Shown: positions 18,961 to 28,353 of the stretch, one piece after another
Numbering within the stretch: position 1 is the stretch's first letter
Layout: the number at the start of each line of letters is the position of its first letter
From: Parvimonas sp. oral taxon 110 str. F0139
GTDB lineage: Bacteria > Bacillota > Clostridia > Tissierellales > Peptoniphilaceae
Assembly (NCBI RefSeq): GCF_000214475.1
Contig: NZ_AFII01000001.1
Span: 62,001-126,000 of the forward strand
Reading direction: 5' to 3'
Length of the DNA stretch: 64,000 nucleotides
Notes under the pieces: generated by a model
The model's input: only the letters and a program-made list of their open reading frames with translations
Databases searched by the model: none
Told to the model about the DNA's origin: nothing
Translations under genes and position numbers: made by a program

Positions 18961-20019
18961 GTGAAAATAACATTTTTGATTGGAAATGGATTTGATATAA
19001 ATTTGGGTTTAAAAACTAAATATAGTGAATTTTTAGATTATTATCTAGATTCAAAAAAATTAGAAGATATTAAAGGTAGAAAATTAAGTGATGAGGAAAT
19101 ACTAAAAAAAGAACATATAGAAAGTTTTAAAAAATATGTAAATGATAATATTCATTTTTGGTGGTCTAAAGGTGAATTGGCTTTAGGAAAATACACATCT
19201 GAGTTGTCTGAAGGTGAAGGTAAAAGATTCTTAGATTGTCAAAGAGATTTTGCTAATGAATTATCAAAATACTTACAAAGTCAAGAAAAAAATATTGATT
19301 ATGAAATTAATAAAGAAAAAATTATTAAATCATTATGTAACTTAAGTAATATAGTTAATATATTTCCTTATAAGATTAAAAATCAGATAATAAAAGTATT
19401 AGATAAATATAAATATGAAGATTATTATTATAATTTTATTTCTTTTAACTATACAACAACAATAACAAAATGTACAGAGCAACTTAATTCAAAAACTATC
19501 GGTTCTCATAATTCATGTTATGACTATTTAAACAATATATATAATATTCATGGAGATGTAAATGAAATGATATTAGGTGTGAATGACGAGTCTCAAATTA
19601 CAAATATTAAAGTTTTTAATTGCGAAAACGGAAAAGAATATATTGATAGTTTAATAAAAGAAAATACTATCCAAGGTACATATTCTAGTATAGAAGAAGA
19701 CGTTGTTGATTTAATAAATGGAAGTAAAATTATTTATATTTTCGGAATGTCAATTGGTGAAACAGATAAAAGATGGTGGGAAAGAATTATTAGATGGTTA
19801 AAAGATGATGAAATGAACCAATTGATTATTTATAAGCGAAAAAACCATGAAGAATCGGTATTACCTGCTGATAAGAAAATATTCGAAAAAGAAGTAAAAA
19901 ATTCAATTTTAAAATATAGTGAATTTGATAAAGAAGATAATGAAAATCTAAAAAAAAGAATTATTATTACAAGCGAAAACATTTTTAAAGACATCGAAAA
20001 TATAGCGGAATTTGAATAA
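18961..20019 (+). CDS. AbiH-family abortive-infection (phage defence) protein
   Basis: Resembles the lactococcal AbiH family, which blocks phage propagation by an incompletely known mechanism. The 352-residue protein opens with FLIGNGFDINLGLKTKYSEF; the GNGFD...GLKT.Y.EF signature is typical. It has SFNYTTT near residue 160, NIHGDVNEMILGVND near 200, and the C-terminal IFGMSIGETDKRWW (about 260-273). The start is GTG after AAGGAGAAAG. The frame is intact, in contrast to many neighbours. A gene of unknown function follows, and together they sit between housekeeping genes as a small accessory block. Confidence 0.8.
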   Translation: MKITFLIGNGFDINLGLKTKYSEFLDYYLDSKKLEDIKGRKLSDEEILKKEHIESFKKYVNDNIHFWWSKGELALGKYTSELSEGEGKRFLDCQRDFANELSKYLQSQEKNIDYEINKEKIIKSLCNLSNIVNIFPYKIKNQIIKVLDKYKYEDYYYNFISFNYTTTITKCTEQLNSKTIGSHNSCYDYLNNIYNIHGDVNEMILGVNDESQITNIKVFNCENGKEYIDSLIKENTIQGTYSSIEEDVVDLINGSKIIYIFGMSIGETDKRWWERIIRWLKDDEMNQLIIYKRKNHEESVLPADKKIFEKEVKNSILKYSEFDKEDNENLKKRIIITSENIFKDIENIAEFE

Positions 20020-20088
20020 TATTCTGAAAAATAAGGAGTAGAGAAATTAATAAATTAAGGATTGTTAAAATATTTTTATGGAGTAATT

Positions 20089-21573
20089 ATGGATAATTTG
20101 GGTCTTTATCAATTTATAAATAAGTGGAAAGATTATATTACTAATGTAAGTGAATATGAATTTAAGAAAGATTTTAATAAGATGTTTGAAGAATATCGAA
20201 AATTAGATATTTTTGAAAATTCTGGTTTGCGTTTTTCAAAGAATTTTTTTAGGAAAATTAAATCTCACATTAAATTAAAATATATTATAGAGCATTATTT
20301 AGATTTAACTGCCCTTACGTCAATTTTACTTATTAAATTAAAGGTTTTTAAATATTGTAGAGATGTAAAAGAATATCGTTTATGTATTGAATGTCTTTTT
20401 AATCAGATTCTTTTTGTTTTAAAGATGAATCCTTTTTCAATTGGAAAGAAAATAAATGAGATAAAAATAACTTCAAATAATGTTGGTTATAGATTTCCTA
20501 ATGAAGAACTTAAGGAGATTGAACAGAATATTTTTATAAATATTAATGGAGATGTCTGTGTTTCAAATTATTATTATTGGAAAAAGCAAAATGAAAGTAC
20601 AAGTATAAAGAATTTTAAAATTGATGATAAAAAAGTAAAGAAAATTTTTAAGCTGATTTCTAAATTTTTAGAGGATAATTATGTTTATTACAGTTTAGAA
20701 CATTCAATAGAAATTGGATATTGGGAAATGGAACTTACAGATTCAGATTATGAAAGTTATAGATATGAAGGTAATTTAAGATATAATATAAGAGTCGACG
20801 GAGAAAGTCTTTCCGAAAAAATTAGAGAAATATTGAATTACGATAATTTACTTTTATTTGATAATTGTGAGTATGATAAAATTAATCGAATTCAGTTAGA
20901 TTATAAGAATGTTAAAAATGTAGATGATAAGGATTTTGTATATACTGAAAAACTTATTTTAAATAGGGATAGCAATTCTATTGAACATACTCAGATAAGC
21001 GATGATGTAAATTATTATATGAAATTAAATGTAAATAAACATTTTAAAGATTTATTAGAGGATTTATATGATCCAAATATGCTTGAGACTAGAGAAAAAA
21101 ATGATAATTTTGTTGAAATTCCTAACGAAAAAAGAGATTATGAGATGATTGTAGATTTTAAAAAATCTCCTAGAAAAGTTATTAAAGGCTCTTATGATAA
21201 GGAAGGACTTCCTTATGAATGGAAAGATATAATTGAAGAAATTAAGAGTTTTATGATATATTTTTATAAAATTGAAGTTTTAAGTAAGGATTTTTATGAT
21301 AAGCCAAGACGTGAATATGGAGAATTAATTTATTGCAAAGTTGAATTTAGAAATTCATATAAATACTATTATTATATAACTACAGATGATTCCATCAGTG
21401 AGGGAGATTATGTTTTAGTTCCTGCAGGAGATAAAAACAAAGTGGAAATAGTGGAAGTTAAAAGTGTAGAATATTATAAGGAAAAATATGTTCCTTATCC
21501 ACTTAATAAAGTAAAACATATTTTAAGAAAATGTACTGATGATGAATTAGATGAAATAGGTGATGAATATTAA
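20089..21573 (+). CDS. Unknown 494-residue multidomain protein next to AbiH
   Basis: I do not recognise a named family. The ATG at 20089 follows TATGGAG; TTG at 20062 is a weaker alternative. The first ~120 residues are helical and basic. A middle region has a NGDVCVSNYYYW strand and GYWEMELTDSDYESYRYEG, followed by a YTEKLILNRDSNSIEHTQ block. The C-terminal ~90 residues (KYYYYITTDDSISEGDYVLVPAG...) look like a small beta-barrel domain ending in a basic KVKHILRKCTDDEL. No transmembrane segment or catalytic motif is evident. It lies 69 bases after the AbiH gene on the same strand; a shared defence role is possible but unproven. Confidence 0.65.
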   Translation: MDNLGLYQFINKWKDYITNVSEYEFKKDFNKMFEEYRKLDIFENSGLRFSKNFFRKIKSHIKLKYIIEHYLDLTALTSILLIKLKVFKYCRDVKEYRLCIECLFNQILFVLKMNPFSIGKKINEIKITSNNVGYRFPNEELKEIEQNIFININGDVCVSNYYYWKKQNESTSIKNFKIDDKKVKKIFKLISKFLEDNYVYYSLEHSIEIGYWEMELTDSDYESYRYEGNLRYNIRVDGESLSEKIREILNYDNLLLFDNCEYDKINRIQLDYKNVKNVDDKDFVYTEKLILNRDSNSIEHTQISDDVNYYMKLNVNKHFKDLLEDLYDPNMLETREKNDNFVEIPNEKRDYEMIVDFKKSPRKVIKGSYDKEGLPYEWKDIIEEIKSFMIYFYKIEVLSKDFYDKPRREYGELIYCKVEFRNSYKYYYYITTDDSISEGDYVLVPAGDKNKVEIVEVKSVEYYKEKYVPYPLNKVKHILRKCTDDELDEIGDEY

Positions 21574-21619
21574 ATTTTAGTTTTATAGTTTTGCAGTCAA
21601 TTTGAAAGGAGATTTTAAA

Positions 21620-22831
21620 ATGGATAGTCAATTTGAAAAGATAAAAGTTCTTGAGAGTTCAAATACAAAAAAGGAATTGAATATAAAATTATATGGTGAT
21701 GAACAGGCGAATGCTGTATTGAAATTTCATAAACAAATTGAGGAATATAAAAAAACTCCACTCGTTTGTCTTCATAATTTAGCTTCAAAGTGGAATGTTG
21801 GTGCAATCTATGTAAAAGATGAGTCAAAGCGTTTTTCACTAAATGCATTTAAAGGACTTGGTGGAAGTTATGCGATGTTTAGAATTTTATGTGATGAATT
21901 AAATCTTAACCCTGATACTACAAGTTTGAACGATTTGTTATCTGATAAGTATAGAAAAAGACTTGAACAGATTGAATTTGTAACATGTACTGACGGAAAT
22001 CATGGTAGAGGTGTTTCTTGGGCTTCAGGATTATTTGGATGTAAAGCTCATGTTTATATGCCTTATGGAACAGCAGAAGTTCGTGCAGAAGCAATTCGTA
22101 AAGTTGGACCTGCTGAGGTAGAGATTACAGATTTAAGTTATGATGATACAGTTAAATATGCTTTAGAAATGAGTAAAAAATATGGTTGGATATTAATTCA
22201 AGATACTTCTTGGGATGGATATGAGAAAATTCCGACATGGATTATTCAAGGGTATCTCACAATGGCTTATGAAATTACTGAAGAGTTAGAAAACTTAAAT
22301 GTCATTCCTACACATATATTTTTACAGGCAGGAGTTGGCTCAATGGCTGGAGGAATGATTGCATATTTTGTAGAACATTATAAAAATAAAAAACCTATAT
22401 TTACTATTGTAGAGTCAAATGTTGCCGATTGTATTTATCGTTCTGCTGAGATAGGCGATGGGAAATCTTATTCTGTAGGAGGCGCACCAACGACTATTAT
22501 GGCAGGATTGAATTGCGGAACAACTTGTAGTCTTATTTGGCCAATTATATGGAATTATACTGATTTTTATATTTCCGGTTCTGATGATATGGCAGTTGAT
22601 GGAATGAGAACCTATGCTTTTAATAAAGGAGAAGATTTAAAAATTATTTCTGGAGAATCAGGTGCTTCAACAATGGGTGCATTACTTGGAGTTTTGGCAG
22701 AACCTTCTATGGAAGAGATGAAGAAAAAAATGAAAATAGATGAAAATTCTGTTATTCTTTTAATTAATACAGAAGGAGATACTGATCCGGAAAATTATAA
22801 AAAAATTATAAATGGAGATTGGAACAATTAA
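21620..22831 (+). CDS. dpaL: Diaminopropionate ammonia-lyase
   Basis: PLP-dependent fold-type II enzyme converting 2,3-diaminopropionate to pyruvate and ammonia. The PLP lysine is in SLNAFKGLGGSYAM. TCTDGNHGRGVSWA holds the Asn-His-Gly block, and AGVGSMAGG is the phosphate-binding glycine loop. Length is 403 residues. The ATG at 21620 follows AAAGGAGATT. It is a catabolic enzyme, probably used for amino acid fermentation. The frame is intact. Confidence 0.9.
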   Translation: MDSQFEKIKVLESSNTKKELNIKLYGDEQANAVLKFHKQIEEYKKTPLVCLHNLASKWNVGAIYVKDESKRFSLNAFKGLGGSYAMFRILCDELNLNPDTTSLNDLLSDKYRKRLEQIEFVTCTDGNHGRGVSWASGLFGCKAHVYMPYGTAEVRAEAIRKVGPAEVEITDLSYDDTVKYALEMSKKYGWILIQDTSWDGYEKIPTWIIQGYLTMAYEITEELENLNVIPTHIFLQAGVGSMAGGMIAYFVEHYKNKKPIFTIVESNVADCIYRSAEIGDGKSYSVGGAPTTIMAGLNCGTTCSLIWPIIWNYTDFYISGSDDMAVDGMRTYAFNKGEDLKIISGESGASTMGALLGVLAEPSMEEMKKKMKIDENSVILLINTEGDTDPENYKKIINGDWNN

Positions 22832-22855
22832 ATTGTTTGTTTTTTGGGAGGAATT

Positions 22856-23835
22856 ATGAAAGAGCGTATAGTACTATGGGATAATCTTAAATTTATTTTA
22901 ATAACACTTGTTGTTATTGGACATTTTGCTGATGAATTTACAGCTAAATCAGATGTGTATAAAAGTGTATTTTTATTTATATATACTTTTCATATGCCTC
23001 TATTTATTTTTATTTCAGGATTGTTTCATAGCGAAAAAAATATTATAAAAAAGTGTATTTTTTATTGTAGTATTGGATTTTTGTATAAAATAATAACCTT
23101 AATTTTTGATAGATTAAGCGGGAATAGCAATGTTAGCTTCAACCTTTTATCTGATGGGGGAATATCATGGTTTATGTTTGTTCTTGCAATTTATACGATA
23201 ATATCTTATGTTATAAAAGATGAAAATAAAAAATATATTTTAGTTTTTTCAGTAGTTTTGGCCTGTTTTACCGGATATGACAAATCTATTGGAGATTTTT
23301 TGTATTTATCAAGAGCTATTGTGTTTTTTCCTTTTTATTTGTTAGGGACAATGCTTAAAAGTGAGGATATAATAAGTATTAAAAATAAATATAAAGGACT
23401 TTATATAGTTTCGATATTGATTTTATTGATATGGGGATTTTTGTGTTTTTATAAAATAGATAAATTTTATATTTTACGATATTTATTTACCGGAAGAAAC
23501 GCGTTTTATGAACCAATAGTAAGATATGGAGCTTTGGCAAGACTATCTTGTTACATATTGTCGTTATTGATACTTTGCTCTTTTATAATCTTAATACCAA
23601 ATAAAAAATTAAGTGGATAAGCAATATGGGTAAAAACTCGATAAATGTTTATTTTTGGCATTGGAAATTCTATATTTTACTTGAAAAACTATTTTGTATT
23701 TCAAGCTTATTTTATGCAGGAGTTATGGGAAAGATTGAATTTTTATTTGTAGGATTATTCATAAGTGTTGTGCTATCACAAAGAGGAATATTTGAATTTC
23801 CTATAAAACAAATTAAAAGGTATTGCTTTTCTTAA
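22856..23835 (+). CDS. Acyltransferase-3 family membrane protein (interrupted frame)
   Basis: Integral membrane O-acyltransferase of the OafA/acyltransferase-3 type. The opening RIVLWDNLKFILITLVVIGHF contains the catalytic-type His, and FHMPLFIFISG is the second family block. About nine to ten hydrophobic segments follow. The frame breaks near 23620 (one base missing in GGATAAGC); the C-terminal part carries MGKNSINVYFWHWKFY, which matches the terminal family segment. Corrected length is 326 residues. The acceptor substrate is not predictable. The ATG follows GGGAGGAATT. Confidence 0.78.
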
Positions 23836-23983
23836 GTTTGTGTCGACTGAAAATATGGAGATTAAAGCAAATAAGAAAAAGGGTATAAAAGTAATAGGTA
23901 TTAAAAAATAAGTAAAGTAAATAGAAATTTTTAAATTATATCTATGATTAATTAAAGTTAAAATGAAAATAAGGAGGTAAAAT

Positions 23984-24444
23984 ATGAAAGCTATTATTTT
24001 CTACTATTCAAATAGTGGTAAGACTAAAGATGTTGCAACAAAAATCCAAGAAAATCTTGGTTGTGATATGATAAGTATAGAACCTGAAGTTTCTTATGGT
24101 TCATATTTTAAAGCTATTGGAAGAGCGAGAGATGAAAAAAAGAAGGATATAACAGCTAAATATGTAGCACCAGTTGTAGATATTTCTGATATTGATGTTG
24201 TTTTAGTGGGATATCCAATTTGGTTTAGTAAACCACCAATGATTGTATTAGATTATTTAAAAAATATAATTTAGATGACAAAAAAGTAGTTCCTTTTTCA
24301 ACATCTGGATCTACTAATGTTAAGACAACTCTTAACACACTTAAAGAATATATTGGGAAGGCAGAACTATGTCTTCCATATAGTAAGGCAATAATATTTA
24401 AAACAAACTTTAATAAATGGATTGAAAAAGTTAAAGAATTATAG
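23984..24444 (+). CDS. Flavodoxin-family protein (interrupted frame)
   Basis: Small FMN-binding electron carrier or NAD(P)H-linked reductase. The phosphate loop YYSNSGKTKDVA lies at residues 7-18, then the second flavin loop VLVGYPIWFSKPP. After a missing A in the run at 24260-24265, the protein continues as KKVVPFSTSGSTNVKTTL, the third conserved flavodoxin-like-fold block. Corrected length is 153 residues. The ATG follows AAGGAGGTAA. A hairpin at 24520-24558 may end the transcript. Confidence 0.85.
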
Positions 24445-24519
24445 TATGTAGGCTTTTGATACTTAAAATAAAAAATACAGTCATTTAATTGAACTGGATT
24501 TAAAAATACAAAAATTATT

Positions 24520-24562
24520 AAAGGAATGTAATCCATAATTAATAGGAGACATTCCTTTTAAA
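24520..24562 (+). terminator. Possible terminator hairpin between flavodoxin and NTF2-like genes
   Basis: AAAGGAATGT / ACATTCCTTT with a 19-base loop; the downstream T content is modest, so this is a weak call. Confidence 0.4.
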
Positions 24563-24591
24563 TTATTCTTAATTATTTGAGTCGGAAATGA

Positions 24592-25012
24592 TTAAAACCA
24601 ATTTGTTTTTTCATCCCTAAATTTTGGTATTTTTCCATTTTGATAAGGATTATAGTTGTTTCGATTACAGCCGAATTCTTTTAATTCTTTTATTTTATTA
24701 TCATCAGTCCATACAATAAGAGAAATTCCGTCAAAATCTTCGATACTTCCATTATTCATTTTATTCTTAAAATACCATTCTACAATAGTTTGATTACCTT
24801 TATGAAAAAATTGTTTAATTGTCCAATCTATTACCATTCCACGATTATTCCATTCATTAAACCATAATTTTACTGTTTCACGATTTTCATATTTGGGGCT
24901 CCAACTTTCTGTGTAAATAACATCTTCTGTAAAAATTTCATCTATTCCTAAATCTTTTTGTTTTATCCACATATCAAACCATAGTTGAATTATTTTTCTT
25001 TTTATTCATCAT
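24592..25012 (-). CDS. NTF2/SnoaL-like small protein (start region interrupted)
   Basis: A single alpha+beta barrel domain of about 135 residues with the SnoaL-like pattern IFTEDVIYTESWSPKY...VKLWFNEWN...VEWYFKNK...FDGISLIVW. Such proteins are often isomerase-like or of unknown function. Translated upstream from Met at 24972, the nucleotides encode IIQLWFDMW, which fits the family N-terminus, but the frame to the ATG at 25012 (behind GGTGGTG) is off by one base in an A run. That suggests one extra A there. It is transcribed towards the flavodoxin gene. Confidence 0.6.
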
Positions 25013-25179
25013 ACACCACCATATAAGCAATTCTCAATCAATTAAATAAACACAATTAAAAGAATGTTTTTATCATTATAACACATTTACATATAGTTTT
25101 ATAGTATTCATTTTTACTTATAACAGTCATTATTTCCTATATGTTTTCACAGAATAATTTTTCTATTATTTTTATATTT

Positions 25180-25228
25180 AAAAACTGACCTTCAAAAAAT
25201 TATTTTAAATTTATTAAAGTCAGTTTTA
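25180..25228 (-). terminator. Hairpin downstream of the Crp/Fnr regulator gene
   Basis: On the minus strand AAAACTGAC pairs with GTCAGTTTT over a long AT-rich loop, followed by T-rich sequence. It lies in the gap of about 220 bp between the two minus-strand genes, which holds nothing else recognisable. Confidence 0.45.
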
Positions 25229-25233
25229 ATTTA

Positions 25234-25889
25234 TTAATATACAATGTTTTTATAATAGTTTAAATTTGTTTTTTCAAAGTCTATTATTCCTTCTTTTTTA
25301 ATTTTCCAAGCTCTCTAGAAAGATTGCTTCTATCAAGTGCAAGGTAATCAGCCATTTCATTTCTATTTAGATTTATTTCAAAGTTATTATCTAATGATAG
25401 TTGCTTTTTTTGATTTGAAAGATATTCTAATATTTTTTCTCTCGTAGTTCTTTTTGACAAGATTTGTAATTTTTTGTTTAAAATTAAATTTTTCATAGAG
25501 ATTATAGTTAAAAAATTATTTAGAATTTTTTGGTAATATTGAGAATTAGATAAACTACTATACTCAATCCAAATTACAGAAGAACTTGTTAGAGAAATTA
25601 TTTCGTGAGGAATTTTCATTTCTAATGAAACTAAGGCTTCGCCAAATGAATCTCCTTTTTCAAAAACATTTAAAATATTTCTATTTCCAAAATAATCGAA
25701 ATTAGAAACTGCAATTCTTCCATTTGTAATTATTCCAAAATATTCTACTTTTGTATTTTCAGCTAGAATTATATCATTTTTTTTATAATTTTTTTCGTAA
25801 AAAGATACTACTGAAAATATTTCTATTATTTCATCTATTGAAAAGTCCTTAAATATTGGACATTCTTTTATTATTTCAAAGTTATTCAA
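25234..25889 (-). CDS. Crp/Fnr-family transcriptional regulator (interrupted near the 3' end)
   Basis: The N-terminal cyclic-nucleotide-binding fold (residues ~10-115, with NGRIAVSNFDYFGNRNIL and GDSFGEALVSLE) precedes a C-terminal winged helix with MADYLALDRSNLSRELGKL as recognition segment. There is no Fnr-type Cys cluster, so its effector is unknown. It starts at TTG after AGGAGGTAAAC. One missing A in the run near 25297 truncates the ORF at KKKE; restored, it continues EGIIDFEKTN... to a stop at 25234, giving 218 residues, normal for the family. Confidence 0.85.
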
Positions 25890-25916
25890 GTTTACCTCCT
25901 AAAATTTATTAATTAT

Positions 25917-25945
25917 ATTTTAGAACTTTTTTTTACATTTTTCAA
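25917..25945 (-). promoter_or_regulatory. Promoter of the Crp/Fnr-family gene
   Basis: On the minus strand TTGAAA (25945-25940), 17-bp spacer, TAAAAT (25922-25917). Confidence 0.6.
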
Positions 25946-26049
25946 TATATTTTGTTTATAATTTATTAATAATTATTTAATATGGTTGCTATAAACTGAC
26001 AAAGTTTGAAAAAAATAGTTATACATTCTAAAAAACATTGTAAAAAATA

Positions 26050-26102
26050 TTGCAATAAATTTGAATAGGTGTTATAATACTTAAAACGAGAGTACGTTTT
26101 AG
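26050..26102 (+). promoter_or_regulatory. rex promoter with palindrome at the start site
   Basis: TTGCAA at 26050-26055, 17-bp spacer, TATAAT at 26073-26078. A TAAAACG-agagta-CGTTTTA inverted repeat follows at about 26082-26101, overlapping the expected start of transcription. It does not resemble the Rex operator. Confidence 0.6.
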
Positions 26103-26154
26103 ATTTTACATATTAATAAAATTAAATGAAAACAAAAATGGTAGGAGGTTTATT

Positions 26155-26802
26155 ATGTTAGACGATAAAATTTCTGTTGCAGTTATAAAACGTTTACCTA
26201 AATATTATAGATACCTTGAACTTATTGGAGATAAGGGAATAATTAGAGTATCTTCTCAAGAATTAAGTAAAATTACAGGTTTAACTGCATCACAAATTAG
26301 ACAAGATTTGAATCACTTTGGTGCATTCGGTCAACAAGGCTATGGATACAATGTAGAAGAGTTAAAAATTGAATTGGAAAAAATTATGGGTGTTGATAAG
26401 CCTTATAATGTAGTTATTATTGGTTTTGGTAATATTGGTAGTGCATTGTTAAACTATAGTGGATTTAGAAAAAAAGGATTTAAGGTTGTAGGAATTTTTG
26501 ATAACTCATCAGATATTATTGGAAGTAAACAAAATGATGTTGTTGTTAAAGATATTTCAGAATTAGAAGAAGTTGTAACTAGAGAAAAAGTTGATATTGC
26601 AATTTTAGCGATTCCTGCAAGACCTGCACAAGAAATAACTGATAAACTAGTTGCTTGTGGTATAAAAGGAATTTGGAATTTTGCACCAATTGATTTGAAA
26701 TTACCAAGGAATGTTGTGCTTGAAAATGTTCATTTAGATGGAAGTCTTTTAACTCTTACTTACTATATGAATAGTTTAAAGGATTATCCAGGAGTAAGAT
26801 AG
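26155..26802 (+). CDS. rex: Redox-sensing transcriptional repressor Rex
   Basis: DNA-binding sensor of the NADH/NAD+ ratio that represses fermentation and respiration genes in low-GC Gram-positives. The N-terminal winged helix contains ELSKITGLTASQIRQDLNHFGAFG (with the Rex-specific DLNHFG... block at about residues 51-56). The Rossmann domain has GFGNIG at 90-95. The C-terminal swapped helix ends LTYYMNSLKDYPGVR. Length is 215 residues. It is monocistronic between its own promoter and two terminator hairpins. Confidence 0.95.
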   Translation: MLDDKISVAVIKRLPKYYRYLELIGDKGIIRVSSQELSKITGLTASQIRQDLNHFGAFGQQGYGYNVEELKIELEKIMGVDKPYNVVIIGFGNIGSALLNYSGFRKKGFKVVGIFDNSSDIIGSKQNDVVVKDISELEEVVTREKVDIAILAIPARPAQEITDKLVACGIKGIWNFAPIDLKLPRNVVLENVHLDGSLLTLTYYMNSLKDYPGVR

Positions 26803-26813
26803 AGTTATATTAT

Positions 26814-26890
26814 ATCAAGGTGTGTTCAAAAACCTTGATTTTTTATGAGTATACAATAAAACTCTTTTTTAAGAGTTTTATTTTTTTTGT
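26814..26890 (+). terminator. Two successive terminators after rex
   Basis: First ATCAAGG / CCTTGAT (26814-26839) plus a T-run. Second AATAAAACTCTT / AAGAGTTTTATT (26855-26882) followed by T8. Confidence 0.85.
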
Positions 26891-27176
26891 TTTATGCTAT
26901 AATTGAAATAAGTTTTATTTGAGGGAATGGTCATTAAATGATTGTTTTTGTGACAATTTATATGTTAAAAATAATCTTTAAAATTTCTCTTTTTTAAATC
27001 TTAATTGCAAAGAATAATTATATTGTATTTTAATGCTGAGGATATAATACAATAAATTTAAAATTTTTTGAAATAATATTAATTTATTTATATCTTTAAC
27101 TTTTATAATTAGTTAAGTTATAAGGTATTTCAATTTAATAATATTGATAAAATGGCTTATGAAAGGCTTAAGATAT
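26891..27176. other. Gene-free AT-rich gap
   Basis: About 285 bp between the rex terminators and the O-antigen-ligase-like gene. I see only AT-rich sequence with scattered -10-like hexamers and no ORF, repeat or structured RNA I can support. Confidence 0.4.
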
Positions 27177-28342
27177 ATGAATTATATTGATGGTATTTTA
27201 GAAAAATATGGGCTAAATTTTGATGAACTATTAATATTAATAGTTTCATTTACAGTGTTTTTACCATTTTATTTTTTAATATTCGCTTTTAATGCTCTAT
27301 TTTTCTATTTAATAGTTAGTGGTAAAATTATTCCTATATTAAAAGGAACTCCATATGTTAAAAATGTTTTAGCATTTACTCTACTAATATTCGTAGTTTC
27401 AGTGTTTAAACATAATTTATATGGTATTGGAGTATCAATAATTATATTTGAATTTGCTATGTTTTTTATGTACTATAGATCTGTTATAAATAGAAAGTTA
27501 TTTTCAAGGATTATTAACCTGTATATGATTGTTTCAATATTTTGTTTTATTTTGACAATTCTTTCAGTACTATATAGTAAGTTTAGTATGGATTTAAAGA
27601 TGTATGAATTTATAGAATATATGGCTTTGCATAGACCAGTATCGTCATTTTTTAATACGAATTACTATGCTACAATTTGTGAATTCATAATTATAATAGC
27701 AATGTATTATTTTTATCAAATAAAATAAAATAATAGACTGTATTTTTTGTGTGTAAGTACACTTGCATTTATAGTTCTGTTTTTGACAGAAAATAGAACT
27801 GCATTACCAACAATTTTGATTGCAACTTTGGTGCTTTCTTTAACGAAAAATAATAAAAAAGTTTTGTTTTTCTTGGAATTTTTACAGTGGTCATAGTAAT
27901 ACTTATGATTTTTTCTAATAGGATTTTTCCAAGATATGAATTTATAGGAAATTCTCTTGGAACAAGGAAAGAAATTTGGGATAACGCTATTAAACTATTT
28001 AAACAAACTTTCTTGTTTGGTAGTGGTCCAATGGCTTATCAAAATGCAACTTGGGTAACTCACCCGGCAAACCATGCTCATAACATAGCTTTAGATGTGT
28101 TAATTAATTTCGGTATTGTCGGTATTTTGGTAATTGCACCTCTTTTTGTAGGAATAGTTAAGCAAGTATATAGTATAAGAAAAAGAAATTTATTTAGACT
28201 CATAATAGCTTTAACTGTTGTAGTTGTTTTGCATGGAATGTTGGATGTTACAATCCTATGGCATCAAACTGCTTATATTTATTTTAGTGTATTACTAGCG
28301 GTTGGAAAAGTTAGTAACTTTGAATCTAAATTTATTTTCTAA
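27177..28342 (+). pseudogene. O-antigen ligase/polymerase (Wzy_C)-like membrane protein, disrupted
   Basis: Polytopic membrane protein with the O-antigen ligase hallmark: SSFFNTNYYATICEF, then LTENRTALPT, then a large outer loop GTRKEIWDNAIKLF...GSGPMAYQNATW...NHAHNIALDVLINFG. Such enzymes join or polymerise surface glycans. The reading frame has an in-frame TAA at 27726 and then a one-base deficit in a T run near 27880. The in-frame stop is not explained by a homopolymer error, so this copy may be truly inactive. If both are ignored the product would be about 388 residues. No other glycan genes adjoin it. Confidence 0.7.
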
Positions 28343-28353
28343 AAAGGTGTTTT

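Noticed and set aside
26082..26101. Autoregulatory Rex box upstream of rex
   Set aside because: The palindrome there does not resemble the TTGTTAA-N4-TTAACAA consensus.
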